Assembly (NCBI GenBank): GCA_025201375.1
Contig: JAIWZP010000026.1
Coordinates: forward strand, 310,001-374,000
Length of the DNA: 64,000 bases
Direction of reading: 5' to 3'
DNA from: Gongronella butleri
Lineage: Eukaryota; Mucoromycota; Mucoromycetes; Mucorales; Cunninghamellaceae
Position 1 is the stretch's first letter. Each line of letters opens with the position of its first letter. The notes beneath the pieces were generated by a model that was not told the origin of the DNA, made no database searches, and saw nothing but the letters and a program-made list of their open reading frames with translations. Made by a program: the position numbers and the translations under genes. Below are positions 35,901-50,663 of the stretch, piece after piece.

Positions 35901-36805
35901 ACGTGTGTGTGCGCGACCAAGAGAGCGAGGTGGTCACGTGGACGTGCGCATTAATTGGCGACTTGGCAACCGCGTGCTTTGACACACTAGCACCGTCCGT
36001 GCCGTCGTTTTTGGAAGGCCTGATCGACCAGATGGACGCCACCGCTTATCACAGCAACAATGCCATTTGGTGCGTCGGCGAAATTGCCCTGCGCTGGGGC
36101 AATGCCATTGAGCCGTTTATCCCTCCACTGCTAGACCGCATGATCCCCATCCTCCACCCACAGACTGCCTACGATGGCATACGCCCAGACATGCAAAAAA
36201 ACACCATCATCGCCCTCGGACGCCTCGGTTCCGCCTGCCCCACCGTCATGGCCGCTCGCTTGCCCGAATTCATCGGCCCATGGCTCGACAAGGCCGTGCG
36301 AGAACACGACTATGATCAGGCTGAGAAGGATTCCGCATTCGTAGGCTTATGCGACATGATCAGGGTCAATCCAGAGGCCGGTCTCCAGGTACAAGACAAG
36401 AAAATGGAGAGAAAAAAAAAGAAAGAAAAAGAAAGAAAAAGAAAAAGAAAAAGAAAAAGAAAATATTCGCTTTGCTTCGCGTGGCGCCGCGTCGCGTACA
36501 AAAACAAACTGGAGAAAAAATGACGAAAAATGACGAAAAAGGCGAAAAATGACGAAAAAAAAATTGGGCCACATCGCGTCGCGTGTCGCGTCGTGCGCTA
36601 ATTTATTTTTCTTTTTTTACAGCATTTAGACATCATTGTGATGGCCATTTCGCAGCAGGTGCCGACGCCGTCGCTAAAAGAACAATTCCAAGCGATTTTG
36701 AACCTGTACAGAGCGATGGTGCCGCCTGTAGACTGGTCGGCCATTTTTGAAAGGTTGCCATTGTCCAGCCAGCATATTATGTCGACCCATTACGTGTATT
36801 TGTAA
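32978..36805 (+). CDS. KAP104: Transportin, importin-beta family (Kap104/TNPO1)
   Basis: Nuclear import receptor for PY-NLS cargo such as mRNA-binding proteins; HEAT-repeat solenoid controlled by Ran-GTP. The start MAEWTPNQDSLLQLLELLMQ matches the family N terminus. Next exons give SFHRIGEYPLYLVHIL, AGMVLKNLVLDY and IEACTFWQPC. Helix 8's acidic loop (a run of Asp-rich clusters before PENEEFYSEW) is preceded by an unusual Ser/Pro-rich insert of about 75 residues. Then come NWKLRESGILALGTINPDCI, MAPHLPGVIPYLLQSTTDLN, VRATACWTLSRYSKW, EVVTWTCALIGDLATACFD, NNAIWCVGEIALRWG and PDMQKNTIIALGRLG, ending STHYVYL. About eight exons are joined. Introns carry A/T and GAAAAA repeats. The family call is certain. 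Confidence 0.95.
36395..36560 (+). repeat. Minisatellites inside the last KAP104 intron
   Basis: A GAAAAA array at about 36415-36462 is followed, after 50 bases, by several copies of a decamer like AAAAATGACG at about 36513-36560. Confidence 0.8.
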
Positions 36806-37149
36806 GCGTCGCCCTGGCGCCATTTGTAATAAACCAGAGCTTTTTTTTTATTTTCCTGGATCAATGCTGAGATTGAAGTGGGCCTTTTTGCGCCATGAAT
36901 GGTGTGCCACGTTGCCCGTTTTTCCATGACGACCAATTGCGTATTGCTTAATTTGGTCTGTCCTCCCCCTTTTTTTTGAGCAAAACGGGCTATTTTTGTT
37001 TGCTACCTCTTTTTCTTTTCAACGAATTCCAGCACTTTCCCCCCCCCCTTCTTCGCTCGTTTCTCCTCTCACTTTCCTCTCTCCGCCTCCTCCTCCTCCT
37101 TTTCTTTTTTTCCTTTGGCTCTCGCCTCCTTTTCCTTCCTTTTTATTTT
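36806..37149 (+). promoter_or_regulatory. C/T-rich promoter of the SERCA gene
   Basis: The interval between KAP104 and the pump. Its last 140 bases are nearly all C and T, with TCCTCC repeats, and end at the ATG. Confidence 0.5.
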
Positions 37150-40668
<3,519 letters not shown>

Positions 40669-42253
40669 GTCAATGTTTCAATGGCGACAAACCCTTCATT
40701 GAATAGATTAGACATCTTTTTCTCAATCCCCAATTTTTTTTTCTCGTTTGTATCATTTCCATGGACTTATTTGCCTAAATCAACAAAATAAAAAGATTCA
40801 TTTTGCGCAGTAAATTACACTTGGAATGTGAACATCATGTATCATACAAAGGGCTGGGCGCGTCGCACGTACAGTATCATATCGAAAATGCGAGTTCACA
40901 GAGTCGTTGCATACCAAGTCGCCGAAATGCCGACGCGATCTCTCCAAACACAAGCTGTTGTATTTGCCGTCCTCAGAGCATAAGCGATCAAGTTGTTTAG
41001 ACGCGCAATGGCGCGTACAGTACCTTGTATTTTATAACTAGTGTTGAAAAGAAAGGCAATTGCCGCACACGCCGCTCTGACGCTCCTTCCTAATCTGGGG
41101 TTTGATTCCCCGCTCTCGCTCAGGCCGCTGTCGGGCCGTCATCCGCATCGCATTGTAATCATGATGCCCAAAATAAGGAATGCGCACCTTTATCATCCTT
41201 TATGCTCTCACATCGAATTGTACGCGCTCAATACGTGATGCATCCATCAATGCCCTTAATACAAATGATCCAGACATGCAGAGTCGTGGCTCGGCTGTGA
41301 CCAGCCACAAGCTCGGGCCAAGCATGGCAAAAATAGAATATAAAAAAAAAAGAAAGAGAGCCGCGCGCCGCAGGCGCTGGTTTCACCGGCTCAATGGCCA
41401 TGCTCTGATCGGCCCCATGTGTATGCATGTCAATGGCATTCAATGGATTGAAACAAACGCGCTTGATACCGATCCTTACGATACGACACCATTGTCCTTT
41501 CACGTTTTGTATAAATAGAGAATCGTTTTACATTTCAATAAACCGTATCTGTTTGCGATTGTATTTCTTGTCTTTTGTTTTCTTGTCACATTTCTCCACC
41601 CACCAATTTTACACAAGCTATTTTACTGTACATACCGCGTGTGGTTGCTGATTTACAGCATTTCCCATTATTTGAGGTGACTCGCGCGTCGATTCGTTGG
41701 GCCGTTGCCGCAGCATGCGCCTAGATGGTGGCGATTTTATCCCATATCCCGTTGTACGAATGTATTTTGTACAGTATGTACAGTATGAAACTGTAGCCAG
41801 ACGCGCGATGAATTCACAAGCAGTCAAAGCTTCAAAAAAATTGAGTTTCATATGGTTTCTAATATATCATTGTCTCTTTCCAGGATCAGTGAAACGGGGA
41901 GAGCACCATGATTCCATGAATCGCTAAATTATATCATACCATATGACAAAGCAAGGTTGACCCAAATGTCGGTTTAAAATTGCATTCTTGACGCGATTGC
42001 TGGGCAGCCGCAAGCCAGCAGTCGGATCATGGCGCAACGGTGGCAGTCAATGTAATCATCCTTTGGCAATTGTGACGCGTTTCTATGGATAAGGGACACG
42101 CGCGTTGAAAAAACAAAGAGAATTGATTGTGTTTGCTGATGTCGGGGTTGAAAAAGCGAGGCTGCGGTTGGGAGATTTTCCTTGATTTTCTCTCAGATTC
42201 CAAACAGCTCTCTTTCTTCCTCACTCTCCCTTTTTTTATTATTTTTTTCACCC
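40669..42253. other. AT-rich spacer with GTACAGTA words
   Basis: No gene was seen. GTACAGTA/TACTGTAC words occur near 40870, 41015, 41629, 41767 and 41777. A tRNA T-arm-like GGGGTTTGATTCCCC at 41097-41111 has no matching acceptor stem. The C/T-rich stretch 42185-42250 is the SGT1 promoter side. Confidence 0.5.
40787..40792 (+). terminator. Polyadenylation signal for the SERCA gene
   Basis: AATAAA about 120 bases past the stop codon. Confidence 0.45.
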
Positions 42254-43695
42254 ATGTCTGGCGCTGAACTGTTTGCTCGTGGCAATGATGCCTATTTTGA
42301 CGACGATTTTGACGAGGCTTTGGACTTGTACTCGCAGGCACTTGCTCTCGAGCCCTCGAATCCCGAGTTTTTGCTTCGCCGGTAAACTGTTTGGCCCTGA
42401 ATCTAATAGATGTGCTCACGATTTCGTGTATTTTTTCTTTTCTTTGCGTGTGTAGCTGTGGCGCGTATCAAAAAGTAAACAAGCTGGACGACGCGCTCAA
42501 GGACGCGCAGCTTGCACTATCTACGCTGGAAGACAAGCAGGGCTCGCGCAGCCTGCTTGCGCGCGCTCATCTCCAAACGGGTATCACGCTGCACCGCTTG
42601 GGCCAATTCAAGTCGGCACAGACCCACCTCGAGACGTCCAAGGATCTGAACCCCGCCGAGAAGACCCTCGTCACCTGGTTGCGTAAAAACTCGGAAAAGA
42701 TTCCAAAGGGTAAGCGCGAAATGGCAAAAACAGACAACGGCGGCAAACTCACAAACGCCCATTTCAGAGCCCGAGACGCCCAAGCCCACGGAGCTGCCCG
42801 CGCCTGTGGCTCCTGCGGCCCCTGCAGCCACTACACCCCAAGCCGCGCGTGTCAGGTATGAAAAAATAAAGCGCGATGAGCACCAATCACCCTTGACTCT
42901 GACGCTTTTTGCACATTTTCTAAAAGACACGAGTGGTTCCAGAATGATACCCACGTCACGGTCGAGGTGTTTATGAAAAAGATCAACCGCGACCATGTTA
43001 GCCTGGAATTTTTCGACAATTCGGTATGAATTGGAACGCGTCGCAATCCATGTGACACGGCGCGGAGTCTCACTTTTTTTTTTTTTTAGCTGTCGCTTAC
43101 GATCAAGATGCCCACGGGCGCCGACTATAACTTGGAGCTGGACCCCCTTGCGCACCCAATTGTGCCCAGCGACTGCAAATTCGAGGTGCTGTCGACCAAG
43201 CTTGAAATCAAGCTGAAAAAGAAAGAGGCCGGCATCTTGTGGGGTGCTTTAGAGAGCGAGCATGATCAAGGCACCGCCAGTAAGACATTCTCTCTTCTTT
43301 TTATCGATATTGTCCCAATCTCACGCTCTTTCTCTTTTCCTAGTGAACACATCGACGAGTGCGCGCCCCAGCAAGGACTGGAACAAGCTTGTGCGCGACA
43401 TTGAGAAGGGCGAGGACAAGGCCGAGGGCGAGCAGGCCGTGAACGACCTGTTCCAGTCGATTTACAAGAATGCCGACGAGGACACGCGTCGTGCAATGAT
43501 GAAGAGTTTTGTTGAAAGCAATGGCACCTGCTTGTCGACCAATTGGAGCGAGGTCGGCGCCAAGACTGTCGAGACCAAGCCGCCTGAGGGCATGGTGCCC
43601 AAGAAGGTAAGGATGGACATGGGCAATGCCCGACATAAAACAAAGCACCTGGATTGACTCTTCTTTTTTTTTAGTACGACTCGTGGAGCAAGTAG
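42254..43695 (+). CDS. SGT1: SGT1 co-chaperone (TPR-CS-SGS)
   Basis: Adaptor between Hsp90 and client complexes, including SCF ubiquitin ligases and kinetochores. Exon 1 encodes the first TPR (ELFARGNDAYFDDDFDEALD). Exon 2 continues the TPR domain (CGAYQKVNKLDDALKDAQLA, ARAHLQTGITLHRLGQFKSA). A Pro/Ala-rich linker follows. The CS domain begins HEWFQNDTHVTVEVFMKKIN and includes LSLTIKMPTGADYNLELDPL and STKLEIKLKKKEAGILWGAL. The SGS domain ends with DWNKLVRDIEKGEDK, NADEDTRRAMMKSFVESNGT and LSTNWSEVGAKTVETKPPEG. The final exon encodes YDSWSK. All three domains are present in the canonical order. The two F-box genes in this window are possible functional neighbours, since SGT1 supports SCF, but that link is only suggestive. 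Confidence 0.95.
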
Positions 43696-43734
43696 ATTAT
43701 TGGTCGACGCACAGCACATAGCGAAATTATGATC

Positions 43735-43740
43735 AATAAA
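43735..43740 (+). terminator. Polyadenylation signal for SGT1
   Basis: AATAAA 40 bases after the stop codon. Confidence 0.5.
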
Positions 43741-44018
43741 AAAAAACTTGGGAAATCATGCATCGAAAAATGGGGAGATCTGGGGAATGGTTGCACGAGT
43801 TTGCGATTTAGGGTGAATTCTTTTCCTTTGGGGCCAGGCCAAGCGGGCAAGCAAAGTGTGGGGTAGGCTTCCAAGCACATGTCATGCGTCAGATGGGCGG
43901 CGACCTAAAGCGGAAATTCAGGGCCGTCCGATTAAATATCTTTTACTCACGCTTTTGCCGCTTTTCTTTTTTTTTTATTTTATTCTTCATAGCCTTTTTC
44001 CACACTCGTTTTCGCCGT
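43741..44018 (+). promoter_or_regulatory. Promoter side of the carboxylase gene
   Basis: A short interval after the SGT1 polyadenylation signal. Its last 55 bases are T/C-rich up to the ATG at 44019. No other feature was seen. Confidence 0.4.
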
Positions 44019-46781
44019 ATGGTTGCTGCTACCCCCACCCCTATCTACAAGGTTCTTATTGCCAACCGTGGCGAGATCGCCTGCCGTGTTATCCGCACGT
44101 GTCAGCGTCTCGGTATTGCCACTGTGGCCGTGTATTCGGATAGGTAAGCAATAAAACAAGCGCGACACAAACTGGTCCTCAATTTTTTTTTATTCTTTGT
44201 GCCATGGCAGTGACGAGAACGCACCCTTTGTCAAGCTCGCTGACGAGGCGTACCACATTGGTCCCTCAATTGCCGCCGAGTCGTACCTGGTGGGCGCCAA
44301 ATTGATTGACGTGGCCAAGCGCGCTGGCGCAGACGCCCTGCATCCTGGATACGGCTTCCTCTCTGAGAATGCGGACTTTGCGCAACAGGTGCTGGACGCA
44401 GGCATCAATTTCATCGGCCCTACCCCAGACTCCATCCGCGCCATTGGCGACAAGGTATAAAATGCGAAGAAAAATCATATTTTTTCGTGCGCAATGGCTC
44501 AATTTGCATATTGCAACATGGGTAGATCGCCGCCAAGGTGTTCATTCAGAACCACGCCAACACGATTCCCTTGATTCCCGGTTACAATGGCGACGACCAA
44601 AGCGTTGATCGACTTGTGCAAGAAGCCAAACGCATGGATTTCCCCGTCTTGCTCAAGGCATCTGCTGGTGGAGGTGGCAAGGGCATGCGTGCGGTCTACG
44701 ATCCCTCACAGTAAGAAAAGAAAGAAAAAAAAAGGGAGGTGACACAGAGCAAAACGCGCACAAAATCTCATTTTTCCAATTTTTTTTCGCTTTCGCACAG
44801 ATTGAACTCTGAAATTGAAGCTGCAAAGGGTGAGGCGCTGCGCTCATTTGGCTCGGACCGCCTGCTGATTGAAAAATACTTTGAATCCATTCGCCACGTC
44901 GAGGTAAGATTGCGCGGGGAGCGGAGAAAAGAGAAAAAAAAAAAAGAGGGGTTGCATGAATTTTTTTTTCATGTGATGGTGGGGTGGAGGCGTCTGATGA
45001 GACGCGTGCACGCACCTCCCCGCTCTCGCTTCCCCCTCCCCGCCGCGTCTTTTTTCTTTTTGCACGGGATATTGACACCCTTCCCCTCCCCCCTTTTGTT
45101 TTTTTTTTCTTGTTTAGATTCAAATTTTCGGTGACAAATATGGCAATGTGTATCACATCAATGAGCGCGATTGCTCAATTCAGCGTCGGCACCAAAAGGT
45201 GGTCGAGGAGACACCGTCGCCTGCGGTGGATAGCGCATTGCGTGAGGCAATGACGTCTGCGGCCGTGGAGCTTGGACGCAAGCTGCGTTACGAGGGTGCA
45301 GGCACGGCCGAGTTCATCCTTGACGAAAAGACGAAGAAATTCTACTTTTTGGAACTGAACACGCGCCTGCAAGTGGAGCATCCGATCACCGAATGCATTT
45401 CTGGCCTTGATCTGGTGGAATTGCAGCTTCTTGTGGCGCAAGGGATCAATTTGGATGACGCTGGTTTGCTCAAGAACTTGCAATTCCAAGGTCACGCCAT
45501 GGAAGTGCGTCTTTGTGCCGAAGACCCCGACCATGACTTTGCGCCTCGCACTGGCACCATCTACAAGTGGAAACCTGCGGAATTGCCCGGCGCGAGGTAC
45601 GACACAGGCGTCCAGGATGGCTCAGAAATCTCCATTTATTACGATTCGATGATTGCCAAGGTGATTGTCCACGCGCCGACGCGTGCGCAGGCCGTGCGCC
45701 TCATGTCGCAAGCTCTGTCGCGCAGCGTGATCCTCGGCCTCACGACAAACCAGAAATTCTTGCTACGCATCATGCAAAACGCGCGATTCCAATCGGGCAC
45801 CTTTGACACTAACTTTATCCAGCAAGAAAAGGCCGCTTTGTTCCCTGAAGTCACCGTCGACGCGATCCAGCCCAGCGCTGTGGCCGCCACGCTCTTTGAT
45901 TGGTCCATCCGCCGCGCACAACGCGTCCACTTACGCAATGTCGGCTCCAATTGGCGCAACGTGCCTTGGCGCCGTCCCCAGGTGCGCTACCGCCTTGGTG
46001 ACGAGCAGCACGTCTGCGTCACATACCTGCATCAAGACAATGAGCAGCGAAATGCCAAGGATAACTTCCAATGCGCTGTCCAATTCACTAATGGCGAAAA
46101 GCCCGGTGAAAACCGCGACCTCGAGCTGCCCCTCAATACCACTTTGGTCGCTACCGATCTCGTGGGCAAGGAACTCACCGGGCCGCGTGGAATCCAAGGC
46201 GCCCACGGTCTCCTTCGCTTGACCATCAGTAATTTTATTATTTTTTTTTGAATGTTTGCTTGTTTTGTCGCGTTTCAATGCTCATTTTTCTTTTTTTTTC
46301 TTTTTTTTTTGTTGCAGACGGCAGCCAGCGCGTCTTTTACGTGGCACAAATCGTGCACGATGTGGACAACAAGAACTTTTTTGTGCACGACTTTGTGCAA
46401 GGCTACCCCACCGAGTACGCCAAGGTGGACCGCCTCGCTAGCAAGCAAGAGGGCGGCGATGATGACCGAGGTATGTCCCTTTTTGCTTCAAATTCCGCGC
46501 AATGGCACGAATTTATTCATTCCCTTCCGTCTTTTTTTTTTTTTTTTTTTCCCTTAGTCACGCCTTACACGTCGTCGATGCCCTGCCGTATCCTCAAGGT
46601 GCTTGCGCCCTCAGGTACCGTGGTCAAGAAGAACGACCCGTTGCTGTCGATTGAATCGATGAAGACCGAGGTCAAGGTCCTCAGCCGCCACGAAGGCATT
46701 GTCAAGATGCACGTGCAAGAAGAACAGCTTATCGATGCGCGTGTGCTCCTTTGTCAAGTGGATCCCGCCGAAAAGTCATAG
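44019..46781 (+). CDS. Biotin-dependent acyl-CoA carboxylase, biotin-carrying alpha subunit (MCC/PCC-like)
   Basis: Carboxylates its own biotin with ATP and bicarbonate and, with a beta subunit, transfers CO2 to an acyl-CoA. Seven or more exons join. Order: biotin carboxylase N domain ([20 protein letters not shown]), [41 protein letters not shown]-grasp Gly loop [34 protein letters not shown] and [16 protein letters not shown]. Then come a long middle domain and a C-terminal biotinyl domain with [15 protein letters not shown] and the biotin Lys in SIESMKTEV. The usual motif is AMKM; MKTE is also common in urea carboxylases, but the fused urea domains are absent. No clear mitochondrial presequence follows the ATG at 44019, which is odd for MCC or PCC. 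The substrate is unresolved. Confidence 0.85.
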
Positions 46782-46875
46782 ACCGGTGGCTCTCCCCCTC
46801 CCTCCCTCTCCCCAATAGGGCGGAAAAACGCGGTTTTCGTCTCGTTTTTGGCCACCCCACCGCTACAGATGTTAA

Positions 46876-46881
46876 AATAAA
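46876..46881 (+). terminator. Polyadenylation signal for the carboxylase gene
   Basis: AATAAA about 95 bases after the stop, in the short gap before the convergent UMP1 gene. Confidence 0.45.
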
Positions 46882-46935
46882 GACGCAATTGGCTGTTTTA
46901 CTGCAGAATTGATATATACAAGGGGGAAAGAGCAA

Positions 46936-47547
46936 TCACATGCAGAGCTTGTGCTCCATGGCAGCGTGCACATCCAACATGTCGGTGCAAGATTCGGGTG
47001 CTGTGGAAAAAAAAGAGAGAAAAAAAAGGGTCAATCGCGCAAAAAAAGCAGAAAAAAACACATGAGACTCACTATTCAAATAGTCTTCAAAGTCGATAGT
47101 CTCGTCCTTGCCAGTGAGAATATCAGAGTGGAGGTGAGAAGAAGGCAGCACAGGCATACGCGTGCGCTTGTCCACAATGGAGCGCTCCATCATCAGCTTG
47201 ATGGGAGCGTGAAGACCGTAATTTTGGCGAGCAAGGTTCAACTTGAGCTCCCACTGCGACTCGCCCCACTAGAAAAGAAGCAAAAGACACGGTGAGAAGC
47301 CATTCAATTCATATATTCACGTGTGCTTACGTTGGAAAGACGCGACTCGAGAGCGTGGCCAGGCATCACCTCGGCCTTGACAGAGCGAGTGCCATTGCGC
47401 AGGGTGTCGTGCACCGCGAATTCCTGGTGCGTCGTGCTAAGCGTCGACACTTGCTCCGACTTGTGTGTGCTTGGCGTCAGTTGAAGAGACTAAAAAAGCA
47501 GTTAGAAACGTGATCAGAGCGAAAAAAATAGTCTCGTCGCTTACCAT
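46936..47547 (-). CDS. UMP1: Proteasome maturation factor Ump1/POMP
   Basis: Chaperone that guides assembly of the 20S proteasome and is its first substrate. Exons 47547-47545, 47489-47331, 47268-47073 and 47000-46936 join in frame to give 140 residues, near the family length. The first coding exon is just the ATG, followed at once by GTAAGC. Key blocks: HDTLRNGTRSVKAEVMPGHALE, WGESQWELKLNLARQNYG, LHAPIKLMMERSIVDK, MPVLPSSHLHSDILTGKDET and IDFEDYLN, then the short end MLDVHAAMEHKLCM. The central IHAP-like and LPSS...TGKDETI..ED motifs are diagnostic. It converges on the upstream carboxylase with about 150 bases between stop codons. Confidence 0.93.
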
Positions 47548-49711
47548 GTGGTAAAAAAAAAAGGAGTGGGTAAAGAAGAAACAAAAAAGAAGTGCGTCTT
47601 GCGTCATGCTTGTTTTTTTTTTGTAGGCTGTCCGCGTCATCAACTCCGCCCTGCTCTTGTCGGAGTTAGGAATGCACTCGAATTTTCCCTCAGGCACATT
47701 TTGACGCGCTCTTTGTCACGCGTGCAATGTCTCATCCGATACTGTATACAAAGAAAGATCTGCGTGAATTGTCAATAATTGAAGAGCAAAAATCGTGGTG
47801 AATTTGATTAAAATGGTACATAACTTGAAAATTGCGCCTTTTCGTTTTGCTACTGTATTGTTGCCCATTTTTTTAATGGTGCGGATGGTAGCGAGCGATA
47901 TCGTTAAGAGCGAAAAACGAGGAGCATCAAATAATAGTTGTCACGCAGCAGCAAATGCATAATTGAGGTCACAATTTCCATGGCATTGCTTGAAAGAATA
48001 AGCGTGAAATTGACATTTTGGCGCTTTTCCCAATATTGTTCGACCAAAAAGTGCGTCACATGTACCGCTATTGCAATGTTTTGATCTCTTGTTGGTCGCG
48101 TGCAACCTCTATGGTATTAAAATGGATGATGGACTGAGAAGGTTTTGAGAAAATCGCAATTGAAACACTTTTGGTGTCTTTTGATCACTTGTCGTGCGGA
48201 ATTTACGTCTTGCACGGACCATTTGGTCTTTGAATCAGTAAATCCAGGGCTTCTCGTTCGAATGATCCTACCTGCGCAGTACACCGACCAATAAATGGGC
48301 GCGAAACAACCATTTTCGAAAATAGCGGATTTTCCAAAGGGTACAGTCAATGAGTTGAAAATGGTGAAATTTAAGTCCTCGAATCGCCACGCCCTTCAAG
48401 TAAGGGTAATACTGGTTGCGTTTACCAACGAAAACGGAAAAATATCCAGCAGTCCATTGACCGACTCTCGCGTACAGTGCGAAAATCTGCAAATTTTCAT
48501 GCCAAGGCAAACTCAGCGAGGATTGTCCACAGCGCCTTGAAAGTCACCTCACCCGAAAGAGCGTGGCTCGCTGCGTATGTTAATCTCAGTGATCTTTAAA
48601 AAAGCTGCGTGGTGGCGGAATTGACACGAACAACTTGTTTGCAAGGAAAATTTGACGCGTGACAAACCGCGTCAGTCGTCGACTGATGCGCCTGTTCTTG
48701 TAATATAAATACATGCACCTCGCGTCTCTCTTGCCGGTAGACGCGTCAGCGTGACAAAATGCGCGCGATTTTCCGTTCCATTTGCATGTAAAGTTTTATC
48801 GAAAATCGCAGATTGCTCGCCGACGATCTGATTGATCACGTCCCTTTTTGGCATTTCCCGTCGTTTGACCATACGATGAATCTTGTGTGCAAGTTTCGTG
48901 TCATTCTGCGAACCCAAGTTTGCCATTTCTTTTCGAGGGACCAAAACGGCTTATTTTTTTATTTGAGCGTGGCGCACCCCCTGATGAGCGTGGCAGCTGC
49001 AAACTGAGTTCCACGCGGCTTTCAAACTTATCGTTTGACGATGCACGTGTTTTAAATCTTTACGGAGCCTCGTTGGAGAGTTACATTGGAAATCTTAGCA
49101 AAAGAGGCATTTGATTATCTAGATCGCCAATAGCAGAACATAATCCTTGTCGCAAAATAAGTCGACTACGCTGCTTTTCATCGCTCATATTTTTGAGATA
49201 TCTCATGCTCTCATAGGCGATATTCTCGTCGAGTAAAACGACTAAAATACTATTTTTTCTCCTTTTGCCTAAGATTTTTTGGGCAACGCTGTCCAAACAG
49301 CTCCATATTTAAAGCACATGACGGCTGACATGGTGCAAGTGTCTGGGCCAAATTGAGGCGAGATCGAATTGCTGAATCACCTACAAGCTCGTATTTATGA
49401 TTTTAAACAATAGCCCATTCACGATCAAAATCACCACTCCACGCGTCAGAGAAAGGAATTAATGCCAAAAGAAAGTCGTCCAATTTGTTACAACATGCTC
49501 AAATAACGAGGAGATAACATTGGTGCGATTGAAGATATTTTGTCGCATGAATGAATGGCAATGGGCTGAGAGCGAAAAAAAAAAAAAAGAACGCGAGTTC
49601 CAAGACAACTGGCGAGAGGCCTGCTCAAAAAGGAAAGCTCAAAGGCGCGCTTTTTTTGTACTTTCAATTAAACGTGGCTCTTTCTGTTTTTTTTTTTCGT
49701 CGTTTCCCACC
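47548..49711. other. AT-rich spacer between UMP1 and GPI11
   Basis: No convincing gene or RNA. Short frames occur at 48117-48510 (-), 48887-49114 (+) and 49081-49296 (-). They look slightly protein-like but lack starts, splice sites or known motifs; decayed coding sequence cannot be excluded. ACGCGTC words cluster around 48655-48760 and 49440. Promoter C/T bias before 49712 is weak. Confidence 0.4.
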
Positions 49712-50663
49712 ATGAGCGGTCTTGTGCTCTACTTTTTCATAGCCTTCACGTCGTGCCTTATCAATTATGCGTGCGTGTTCCAGCTGCCGCACACAAACCT
49801 GATCAAGGATCCGCTCAACACCCTGGGCACTGCCCTGCCGCTCTTGATCATCGCTCACACCGCTCTGCTTATCGTCTCGTTACTTCTCAAGCGTGCCTTC
49901 CAAATTGTAAGGAATTCCCTTTGACTACGAATTGCTTTGCTTCGTCTGTCAAAAAGGGCCGAGCGAACGTCTTACCCGCTCAATTCGCCATTTTTCCATA
50001 GTCCACTGTCGTTAAAGCGCTTATTGTCACCCTCATCGCCACGGGGATCTTCCATGTTGTCCTCGTTCTCTTTGGCGCCTCCATTGCACAGTAATATCTC
50101 GTGCCAATTGGAAGAGAATCTTGGAATTGGGCGCGTCAAACGACTCACACGCTTTATTTTACGCTTTTTCTGTAGTGAGGTCTACAACACACTCCTGTTC
50201 GCCGCCTACCTTGCCGTCATCACCGTGATGGCCGCCTTCCAGACACTGTCGCCATCATCCGGTCAGATCTGGGTCAAGGTGTATCTGCAACATGCGTAAA
50301 ATACTGCAAAATGAGACGCCTGTCGCAAAAGAAACATGTTTTAACCTTTTTTTTCACTGCAGCCCGACCACGATTCATGAAATTTACGCGTATACCCAAG
50401 TGATCTGTGCATTGATTGGCTCGTGGGTGGGTGCCATTGTGCTGCCCTTGGACTGGGAGACGGATTGGCAGGTAAAAATGGCCCAGCACGAGAAATTCGA
50501 CGCGTCTTCCCGGAGAACAAGCGCTCAAAATGACACTTTTTCCTGGTAGAAATGGCCCATCTCGTGTGTCGTGTCGACTTTCCTCGGTCACCTTGTCGGT
50601 GTCATTGCCGGCTTTGTCTGGTCCTCGCTCAAGTTGCTTTTTGGCAAGAAAAAATCAGAATAG
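49712..50663 (+). CDS. GPI11: GPI-anchor biosynthesis protein Gpi11/PIG-F
   Basis: ER membrane partner of the ethanolamine-phosphate transferases that finish GPI anchors. Five exons join: MSGLVLYFFIAFTSCLINYA and LLIIAHTALLIVSLLLKRAF; then STVVKALIVTLIATGIFHVVL; then EVYNTLLFAAYLAVITVMAA; then the signature THEIY-like IHEIYAYTQVICALIGSWVG and VLPLDWETDWQ; and last KWPISCVVSTFLGHLVG, ending GKKKSE. PLDW-x3-WQ-x-WPIS is the PIG-F hallmark. About six hydrophobic segments are visible. The C-terminal KKKSE resembles a dilysine-type ER signal, though the spacing is not the strict KKXX. The start at 49712 is the first ATG and follows a T-rich tract. Confidence 0.93.

Noticed and set aside
41097..41111. 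tRNA T-arm-like GGGGTTTGATTCCCC
   Set aside because: The loop lacks the conserved C. No matching acceptor stem, D-arm or anticodon arm exists at the right spacing on either strand.
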